This document shows, in pieces, positions 57,099 through 64,000 of a DNA stretch of 64,000 bases (its first letter is position 1; every line of letters begins with the position of its first letter). The notes beneath the pieces were generated by a model. That model searched no databases. It had not been told where the DNA came from and saw only the letters and a program-made list of their open reading frames with translations. The DNA lies in contig CANTFL010000223.1 of NCBI GenBank assembly GCA_947650285.1, positions 248,001 through 312,000 of the forward strand. The letters run 5' to 3'. The position numbers and the translations under genes were made by a program. This DNA is from Hyaloperonospora brassicae. Its lineage: Eukaryota > Oomycota > Peronosporomycetes > Peronosporales > Peronosporaceae.

Positions 57099-57413
57099 GT
57101 ATAATCCCTCGAATCAACACATTTTTCGTTATGCGGTTCGTGTGTCCATCGTCACCTAATTGCCTGTTACCCCCATTCCATCTGGCGTAACGTCGTCTTA
57201 GTCTCTCCTGGCTGTCATAACCGTTCGGCCGACGACCCAGCCGACCATCAGATCGACCCGGCCGACCATCAGATCGGCCCGGCCGACCATCAGATCGGCC
57301 GGGTCGGCTTATCAACGGGCAGGCCGACCTATCGACGGGCAGGCCGATCAGCAAACGGCTAGGTCTATCTGGTCGGCTAGGTCCACCCGGCCGACCAGGC
57401 CTTCTCCCCACGA
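57099..57413. repeat. Spacer with 21-bp GC-rich tandem repeats between aORF2 and pol
   Basis: Three units of CCGACCATCAGATCG(A/G)CCCGG at 57241-57303, flanked by degenerate copies of the GGCCGACC core up to about 57400. It lies between the two converging ORFs (aORF2 stop 57098, pol stop 57414), where both transcripts would end or overlap. Confidence 0.8.
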
Positions 57414-60400
57414 CTAGTCTTCATGGTTCTGCATCACGTCGAAACGGTTATAATTCGTCACTTCGCGTTCAAACTCCCGTAATAAAGCTCCACAATTCAA
57501 GTCCACTTCGTCGACCCACGAGGGGTCCGCGTGACCCTTCCAACGGATTAAAAATTCACGCCGTTGCCGACCATACCGCGTCTTTTTGTCGACCCGACTC
57601 TCCAAAATCTCTTCGACCTCGTACTCACCCTCCTCCAGTTCACGCGTCCAGCTATCTTTGGGCAACAAGCATTCGTCAAAGTCAATCCGATCGGCCTCGT
57701 CAACCGTCAAACGATTATTGGGTCGATCAGGGAACTCCCTGACTCTCTTCAGCTTGGACACATGAACAATCGGGAATAGTCTATACTTCGTATCCCTCAC
57801 CTCCAACCGGACAGCATGTTCACCAACTAACTCCAACACTCGAAATGGACCATGCCAAAGGTGAGCCAACTTTTTGGCGTATCCCTCCTTCACCCGATCT
57901 AGGTAGAGCCAAACTTGGGTACCTGGCTGGACCTTATGGTCGGCCACTTGTTCGTTATGAGCGAGAACCCGGGCTTGACTCGCCGACCGCAGGCACTCGT
58001 TTGCCTGTTCCCTTGCACGCTGGTAGTGACTTTGAATGTGGTACCTCCACCTTCGAGCCCTTGCTCCTTTATACTTGGTGTTCACCACTGGCAAAGTCGC
58101 TTCCAGAGTGGTTTTAGCATCCCAGCCGTGGACCAAGTAGAACGGTGTTTCCTTCCGCACTCTATCGTGAGCCGTGTTCAGGGCGAACGTCAGCCGTTCA
58201 GCGTATTCGTCCCAATCCTGCTGTGCCACATCTGAAACGTACATCTTGATAGACCTCGTCAGGGTCTGGACCATTCTTTCCGCAGTTCCATTTGCCTGGG
58301 GTCTGTAGGCCATAGTCGCCCGTTGACGCTGACCCACCATGCGATTAAACGCTCGAAAGAAGTCCGACATAAAACCAGGTTCCCGGTCATGTCGGATCAC
58401 CTCGCTTGCCCCGAAACGTCGAAAAACACACTCTTCATATCCTTCGGCCACCGTCTGAGCTGTTCGCGAGGCACTTGCCTTGGCCATCACGTACCCCGTA
58501 AATAGGTCGACCCAAATTAATAACTCGGTGTTCCCCTTGTGTGACTTGGGCAATGAGGGGATATGGTCCATTGCTATGACTTGGAAAGGGTAGGTCGCCT
58601 CGATATTACCTGGGGTTGTTCCTTGAAGGGTAGGCCCTCCTTTTCCCGTCTCACAATCCACGCATAGACCCACATACCGCTGTACACTTCGAAATAACCC
58701 CCTCCAGTGACAATAACGCCGAATCCGGTAGTAGGTGCGGCCGATCCCTTGGTGGCCACCTTCCAGACTGGTGTGGTAATGATGTAATATGTCAGTCTGG
58801 AGGGCCTCGGGTATTACCAATCGGGCGGTCAATCCTCGGTCGTCCTCATCGGCCTTGTACCCAGGGCAGTACACCAATAGACCTTCTTCACTGACTTCAT
58901 AATCTCTAGCCATCTTGCTGCACGACTGTGCTGATTCGGCCGACAGGCCGCCCAGATCCCCTTTCAAGTATGCTTTTAATTCCACAATCCAGCTCTCCTC
59001 CTCCTGAGCCTTCCGGATGCGTTCCATCCTCAGCTGTTGTATCCCATTCTCTTGCCTCGTGTCACTGGATATCTGGATAGGTGATCTGGATCGGGTCACT
59101 GCAAATATTTTTGCTGTCCGACTCGGGTCCCTGGGAACCAACAGCTCCGGCAACCGATTTATTTCTTCCAACCCGGGCCACTCTTCCTTCGGTATCGACT
59201 CGACCCCTCCTTGCCTGTGCAACGCTTCACTAGCCAGTTGGTCTGCACTCTGGTTCCAGTCGCGTTTCACGTGGAGTATCTCGTGAGAGGTCCACGCTCG
59301 AAGCTTACTCAGAGCTTTCCCCTTCAATGGGGTTAGTCCTGCAGCCTTACACTCAATTTCGCCACGCATCTGTCGAACGACCAGATTGGAGTCTCCGCAA
59401 ATAATTAACCGTCGTCGTTCCAATGGATCCAGCAATTCAAAACCCAGCAGCATGCCTTCGTACTCAGCCTCATTCACCGTAGATACCTTAAGATATTTCG
59501 AGGCGGCGCTCACTATCGACCATGTAGGTAAGCTCCATACCACCGCGCTACATGATCCACCTCCTTGTTTCACGCGAGCCGACCCATCGAAACTCATCAC
59601 ATATAATTCTTCATGTCCTTCTACGGTGGGCGGGGGCAAGTTGACCTTGTGTTTCGCCTGTTTCTTAGGCGCAATGGCCGATAGGATCGAGTCCACGCTC
59701 TCACGAGGGGTAATACTAGCTGCCAACGCCCCTAGTACCTGGTCTTCGCCCTTCTTACACTTGACTATCTCTAAAGTCCACTGAGACAAGAGAGCCGCCC
59801 AATTCCCCAAACGCCCCTGTAACCCGGAGGATCTCACCAACCAGGCTAACGTCGAGTGTCTTGTTAATACCTTGAGGGGTCGGGTGACCAACATCGTAAA
59901 ACAGCTCTCCAAAATTCGCAACAAGGCCAACACCTCCTTTTCCACAGTACTGTAATTCAATTCGTTGGCCTTGAGAGTCCGGCTCGTAAATGTCACAGGC
60001 ATAAGAGTACCTTCATGGTTCTGCACCAATGCCGCTGATATGGCCCACTCACTCGCATAAACAATTATCACTGCTTCTTTCGCAGGGTCGAAGTGTCGTA
60101 AAATTGGTGCGGTAGCCATCTTGTTTTTTAGCATAGCAAAAGCTACTTGAACTCGAGACCACTTCTCATCGTCCTCATCCGGGGTCATTTGGTGGTCTAC
60201 GTCCTTTAGCTTACTACGCCACACGTGAAAATCTACCTCCCTTAGCTCATACAAAATTGATGCATAGATTGCATAGTCCTCGATGAAGCGGCTGTAGTAA
60301 TTCAAACTTCCGAGGAACGACTGCATGGCCTTGAGCGTCGATGGTAGCGGTAGGTCCACTAGCGCTTGGAGATCCTTAGGATGGGCCTCCAGACCGTCAC

Positions 60401-62777
60401 TCGATACCCTGTGACCGAGGTAGTCGACCCTTCGACATCCCCACGTACTCTTGACTGCGCTGATCGATAAATTCCAGTGGTCGCACACGTCCAACAGCCG
60501 TTCCACCTTGTCACATAGCACGCTCCAAGACTCGGCCGGTACCAGTATGTCGTCTATGTACGATCTACGACCCAATACCGAAGGGGCCGACCCTGTATCC
60601 GGTTCTCCTGACACAAATAAATCCTCTTGGCCTTCCGAGTCGGCCCCTGGGGGTATACGCAAGAACCCATACAATGCGTTGTCCAGGAGTCGCTGGTAGA
60701 TCTGTGGTGCGTTCTTGAGTCCGAACGGCATTCTGAGCCACTCGAACAAACCCAATGGAGTGACAAAAGCTGAAATTAATCTTGCCCTTTCCGTCATGCT
60801 GACCACCCAGAAACCACTTGCCATATCGAGAGAGCAATACCACAACGCACTATCCAAATCTTCCAGGAGCTCATTAATCAGTGGCATGGGGTAGACCATA
60901 AGTTGCGTCAGGTCGTTCACCAACCGATAGTCAATGCACAACCTGATGTCGACCCCATTCTTCTTCACGATAATTACTATTGGGCTGGCCCACGGTGAGG
61001 TGGATGGCTGAATAATCTTCGCCGACAGTAGACCCTTGATCAAGTCGGCCAACTTTTCTTTGAACTGGGGGGCCACTTTCCGTACGCGTTGCGCGATCGG
61101 CCTAGCGTTTCCCACGTCTATATCGCATATAGCACCACGAGCAGCTGGGGGTAAAGCGTTGCCTTTTCCCATTAACAGGTGCCGCTTCTTCCAGATGATT
61201 TGCTTCAAACGATCCACTTCCTCAGGCGAGTTTCCATCCGGATCAGGTATCTGAATATCCTTCAGCTCAATTCCTTCGGGCGAGAGGTCCACCTCTGGTA
61301 TGACCGCCCATCCCTGGCTTATTTCTTCAGCCCAGAGTTCTCCGCTTTCAAACGTACACACTTGGTCATCAGCTTGGGTCACATCTTCGGTACTCGCTCT
61401 TGCTCCCATGTCACTAACTTCTTCATGTAAGGTGTCGATGGATCTCATCGGTCCAATGACCGTATGTTCGGTCGGCCGAGTGATCGTGGGTTCGACTGGT
61501 TGAATGTATAGGGCTCCGTCCTCGGGAATGTTACCTGCCGTTTCTTCGCCTGTTAGTGACCCATCTACTGGCCGCTGTCGGGACGCGACGTTCATCACTG
61601 GAGCTACCTCCTTTGACCGCTGTAAAATATGTCGTGGAGTCTCATACTGGGGTTTATCCACCAGTGGCCCTTCGTCGATCTCCGTCAGGTCTTCCTGATG
61701 GTCGTCCTGGTCACAAGTGGCTTCATATGCTAAGTTCCACCACTCGGCGTGTCTTCGAGAGCCTGCCGTAACGAATCCCAGTGTTCTTGGTATTTGATCC
61801 CTCGCCATTACCATACCAATTCTAGTGTCCTCATGCAGCGTTAGCATTTGTGGGCTGACGTTGGTTACTTTCAAAAATAGACGTCGGCCTACCCCTCGGT
61901 TCACCGTGGTGACCCATCGTTCTCCTCTCGTCACCCACAGCACCCTTTGTTCTGAGGTCGACTCTTTTACAGGTACTTCCACATATTCGCCCACCGATAG
62001 CTGTGTAAATTGGCCCAGCCTTATATCGGTCACTCTGCTACCGTACAACGTTCGCCGGCCTGCTAGTTGGACTCGCACTTCATCTGGGAGACAAAGCGCT
62101 CCTCCCCCCAGATCTAATCGGATACCGGCTGGGACCATAAAGTCCATACCCAGAATCGCATCTTGGCCCACCATAGGGCCGACCCATACCTTGAAGATGT
62201 ACACCAAGTTTCCATTTAAAGTGATCTTGATGCGGGTGCGTCCTTCTGTAGTGTATACCGCTTCCCCGATACCCACGCATTCTTGTCTTGCATCTTCGTC
62301 GATCTGGCAGCCTACCTTACGAGCAAAGGCGATATCCAAAATGGATATCTCGGCACCAGTGTCAAACAACAAGTTTGCGCGGTCATTGTTTACCTTCCCA
62401 GAGGCCTTGGCCTGCTGAAACCATTTCGAAGGGGCATGACTTTTCCAGTACCCCCTGGATTCACCTGGTAGCAGGTCCAATTCCATCACTGCATCCCCTC
62501 GTGTAAAACCATTAGGATCATCAAGACGAGCAACATGAACCACAGGGTAGCTTGCGACCTTCGATATATTTCCGATCTTCTTATCTCTGTGATCTTCCTC
62601 GACACTCTTCTCCACGGCGGTACCTATATCTCCTTCGGAAGTCCTTTCCACATATGCAAACACATGACAATCAGAACGCTCGGCTCGTACCAGATTCAAA
62701 CCTGGCGAGCGTTCTAATTTAACATCTTCTCCACCTTCTCCGGCAACATCCCAGCGTGCTTGGTCGGGTTGTACCAT
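57414..62777 (-). CDS. pol: Pol polyprotein of element 2
   Basis: Uninterrupted 1787 codons from ATG 62777. Protease: LLFDTGAEISIL with Asp139. Reverse transcriptase with RRSYIDDILV (Tyr740). The Gypsy-type RNase H follows, but its first catalytic Asp is Tyr907 (IIVYASEWAIS). A second RNase H of a different, archaeal/plant type lies at about 1060-1185 (SFDGSARVKQGGG with Asp1064, NEAEYEGML, ICGDSNLVVRQM, RDWNQSADQLAS). Integrase: HHCC zinc finger near 1345-1385, catalytic Asp1404 (IAMDHIP), IRHDREPGF and QANGTAERM. A chromodomain occupies about 1710-1775 (FLIRWKGHADPSWVDEV). The polyprotein makes and inserts the cDNA. It overlaps gag by 64 nt in the -1 frame. Confidence 0.92.
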   Translation of the reverse strand: MVQPDQARWDVAGEGGEDVKLERSPGLNLVRAERSDCHVFAYVERTSEGDIGTAVEKSVEEDHRDKKIGNISKVASYPVVHVARLDDPNGFTRGDAVMELDLLPGESRGYWKSHAPSKWFQQAKASGKVNNDRANLLFDTGAEISILDIAFARKVGCQIDEDARQECVGIGEAVYTTEGRTRIKITLNGNLVYIFKVWVGPMVGQDAILGMDFMVPAGIRLDLGGGALCLPDEVRVQLAGRRTLYGSRVTDIRLGQFTQLSVGEYVEVPVKESTSEQRVLWVTRGERWVTTVNRGVGRRLFLKVTNVSPQMLTLHEDTRIGMVMARDQIPRTLGFVTAGSRRHAEWWNLAYEATCDQDDHQEDLTEIDEGPLVDKPQYETPRHILQRSKEVAPVMNVASRQRPVDGSLTGEETAGNIPEDGALYIQPVEPTITRPTEHTVIGPMRSIDTLHEEVSDMGARASTEDVTQADDQVCTFESGELWAEEISQGWAVIPEVDLSPEGIELKDIQIPDPDGNSPEEVDRLKQIIWKKRHLLMGKGNALPPAARGAICDIDVGNARPIAQRVRKVAPQFKEKLADLIKGLLSAKIIQPSTSPWASPIVIIVKKNGVDIRLCIDYRLVNDLTQLMVYPMPLINELLEDLDSALWYCSLDMASGFWVVSMTERARLISAFVTPLGLFEWLRMPFGLKNAPQIYQRLLDNALYGFLRIPPGADSEGQEDLFVSGEPDTGSAPSVLGRRSYIDDILVPAESWSVLCDKVERLLDVCDHWNLSISAVKSTWGCRRVDYLGHRVSSDGLEAHPKDLQALVDLPLPSTLKAMQSFLGSLNYYSRFIEDYAIYASILYELREVDFHVWRSKLKDVDHQMTPDEDDEKWSRVQVAFAMLKNKMATAPILRHFDPAKEAVIIVYASEWAISAALVQNHEGTLMPVTFTSRTLKANELNYSTVEKEVLALLRILESCFTMLVTRPLKVLTRHSTLAWLVRSSGLQGRLGNWAALLSQWTLEIVKCKKGEDQVLGALAASITPRESVDSILSAIAPKKQAKHKVNLPPPTVEGHEELYVMSFDGSARVKQGGGSCSAVVWSLPTWSIVSAASKYLKVSTVNEAEYEGMLLGFELLDPLERRRLIICGDSNLVVRQMRGEIECKAAGLTPLKGKALSKLRAWTSHEILHVKRDWNQSADQLASEALHRQGGVESIPKEEWPGLEEINRLPELLVPRDPSRTAKIFAVTRSRSPIQISSDTRQENGIQQLRMERIRKAQEEESWIVELKAYLKGDLGGLSAESAQSCSKMARDYEVSEEGLLVYCPGYKADEDDRGLTARLVIPEALQTDILHHYHTSLEGGHQGIGRTYYRIRRYCHWRGLFRSVQRYVGLCVDCETGKGGPTLQGTTPGNIEATYPFQVIAMDHIPSLPKSHKGNTELLIWVDLFTGYVMAKASASRTAQTVAEGYEECVFRRFGASEVIRHDREPGFMSDFFRAFNRMVGQRQRATMAYRPQANGTAERMVQTLTRSIKMYVSDVAQQDWDEYAERLTFALNTAHDRVRKETPFYLVHGWDAKTTLEATLPVVNTKYKGARARRWRYHIQSHYQRAREQANECLRSASQARVLAHNEQVADHKVQPGTQVWLYLDRVKEGYAKKLAHLWHGPFRVLELVGEHAVRLEVRDTKYRLFPIVHVSKLKRVREFPDRPNNRLTVDEADRIDFDECLLPKDSWTRELEEGEYEVEEILESRVDKKTRYGRQRREFLIRWKGHADPSWVDEVDLNCGALLREFEREVTNYNRFDVMQNHED

Positions 62778-64000
62778 TGACGGATCAAGTTATAAAACTC
62801 TTCCATCGGGCACTTCCCGGCTTCGTGGGTCTCTCCGCACCCCTTGCACACGAACAAGCAACGATCCGTCGGATGGCCTCTCTTTCCACAGCGGTCGCAT
62901 GTGAGACGCTTCCAGCAATCCAAATCACCATGCTTCCTGGATCCACAATGCGCACATCTCGGGTATTGAGCGGCCGGTGGCCCTCGAGGTCCCTGGTCAC
63001 CTTCTTGGCGATGGTGTTGGTCGGCCTCCCGGGCTGGTCGGCTTCTTGGGCCCCTCGACACAGAGTCCTTCTGGTTTTCCATCGCCATCACATACATCCG
63101 TCTTAGGTCACCGTCGTCTCCTGAGCTATCCGAGCCTGACGCTTCAGAGCTCGATTCTTCCAAGGTCGCCCGGACCGCATGTACCGACCGACGGTTTACC
63201 TCCCTTGGTCGGTCTGGGGGCACAGGTGCCTTTTGGCGGAACTTGCTCGACCCGAATAGTACCTTGCCTCGACGCGCTTTCGTCCTTTGCCTCGCTCTCA
63301 ACACGTCTTCCAATTCATCCACATCCGCCAATCGTAACATCGTGAGCTGGTCTGCCAGTTCTGGGTCATCCAGAGTTTCAATATAGTGCTCGACATGTTC
63401 TTTCTGGATCTTGGGCGGCCCGTCTTTAATCTTGATCTTCGCCCTGAGCCCAATCACGTTCAGTCGGTACAGGTAGTCCATGGGTGACTCTTCCGGCCGC
63501 TTCTTCGCGTGGTAGTATTGGCGGGCGACTGGCACTCCCAACCCGCAGAATTGCATCTGGAATTCTTGTGTGACGTCCTTCCAACTGGATCGAACCGAGC
63601 GGCCCAGTTGCCGGTACCAATTTTGTGCTGGTCCAGTCAGCAATCCACCGAAAACCAAACACTTTTCATCGTCAGGTGCTTGGTCCCTCGCAAAAGCCGT
63701 TTTGACTGTGGACAGCCACGAACGGGCTCGGTCTTCGTCTTGGTCTCTTCCGTGAAATTCTTTGAGATCCGATGTCGCTGCAAGCTTGATGCGAGGGATC
63801 ATGCCGGGTATCTGTCCCGCTGCCGCCGTCGCAATTCTCGCCGCCGGTCCCTCCAGATCCATATCGTCCGGGTCGTACTCACACGTGCCGACCGATTCCA
63901 TCTCCACATCTGTCCGAGTTTGTTGGCTTGACACTTGCGCTCGGCCCCTTGGTGCTTCTTGAGCTGCGGCCACTTGGGCCCTTTGTATTTCCGCTGCCAC
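62714..64000 (-). CDS. gag: Gag of element 2, N-terminus beyond the window
   Basis: 428 codons visible and open at the right edge. The capsid-type domain is at about residues 75-235 of the visible part (FHGRDQDEDRARSWL, NWYRQLGRSVRSSWKDV, SPMDYLYRLNVIGLRA). A charged linker follows, then zinc knuckles near the C-terminus: CAHCGSRKHGDLDC, CDRCGKRGHPTDRC and a third, CKGCGETHEAGKC. Three knuckles in a row differ from the single one in element 1. It stops at 62714 inside the start of pol. Confidence 0.88.
   Translation of the reverse strand: MAAEIQRAQVAAAQEAPRGRAQVSSQQTRTDVEMESVGTCEYDPDDMDLEGPAARIATAAAGQIPGMIPRIKLAATSDLKEFHGRDQDEDRARSWLSTVKTAFARDQAPDDEKCLVFGGLLTGPAQNWYRQLGRSVRSSWKDVTQEFQMQFCGLGVPVARQYYHAKKRPEESPMDYLYRLNVIGLRAKIKIKDGPPKIQKEHVEHYIETLDDPELADQLTMLRLADVDELEDVLRARQRTKARRGKVLFGSSKFRQKAPVPPDRPREVNRRSVHAVRATLEESSSEASGSDSSGDDGDLRRMYVMAMENQKDSVSRGPRSRPAREADQHHRQEGDQGPRGPPAAQYPRCAHCGSRKHGDLDCWKRLTCDRCGKRGHPTDRCLFVCKGCGETHEAGKCPMEEFYNLIRQWYNPTKHAGMLPEKVEKMLN

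Larger units (their letters stand above)
54258..64000 (-). mobile_element. Ty3/Gypsy chromovirus element 2 with dual RNase H (partial)
   Basis: Runs on the minus strand: gag (from beyond 64000 to 62714), pol (62777-57414), a GC-rich tandem-repeat spacer, and an antisense ORF on the plus strand (55260-57098). Pol has no stop or frameshift, so this copy is young. The 5' LTR and gag N-terminus lie outside the window. The left boundary is approximate. Confidence 0.8.

Overview
The window is nuclear DNA of an oomycete, most likely from the Phytophthora/downy-mildew group. The evidence is compact eukaryotic genes with short GT-AG introns (mostly about 50-200 nt), a temptin-like secreted protein, and Ty3/Gypsy chromoviruses of the kind that fill oomycete genomes. 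The species cannot be fixed from sequence alone. Introns were placed by hand, using splice sites and the protein reading across each junction.

Region 1 (1-39.3 kb) is gene-bearing and rich in housekeeping genes: a partial pectin-acetylesterase-like gene, UNC-50, an MIT-domain protein, a YbaK/ProX-like deacylase, eIF4G, the spliceosome factor AAR2, a temptin-like GPI protein, a small mitochondrial membrane protein, a malonyl-CoA:ACP transacylase, THO2/THOC2, PP2A methylesterase (PPME1), a nucleotide-sugar transporter, VPS29 and an AF4/FMR2-like nuclear protein. Several act on the mRNA pathway (AAR2 in U5 snRNP assembly, THO2 in export, eIF4G in translation, the AF4-like protein in elongation). 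They are separate transcription units, not an operon. Gene-free stretches of 2.7, 6.7 and 1.5 kb separate some of them.

Region 2 (39.3-46.6 kb) is repeat DNA. It holds a 3.4-kb structure made of two nearly identical 1.1-kb inverted arms, each carrying a tRNA-like A box/B box pair, followed by a diverged ~0.38-kb direct tandem duplication.

Region 3 (46.6-64 kb) holds two Ty3/Gypsy elements. Element 1 (+ strand, from 46614) has a 5' LTR, primer site, intact gag, a broken pol ending in a chromodomain, and a 535-codon antisense ORF overlapping the end of pol. Its 3' LTR was not found. Element 2 (- strand, running past the right edge) has gag, an uninterrupted 1787-codon pol with two RNase H domains and a chromodomain, and a 612-codon antisense ORF beyond pol.

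The most unusual signal is in element 1. From the LTR through gag, pol and the antisense ORF, the DNA is a nearly continuous chain of short perfect hairpins (stems 8-13 bp, loops often exactly 4 nt), one about every 20-40 nt, laid over intact coding sequence. The cellular genes and element 2 do not show this by eye. A second notable point is that both elements carry a long antisense ORF, and the two proteins may share a short motif.
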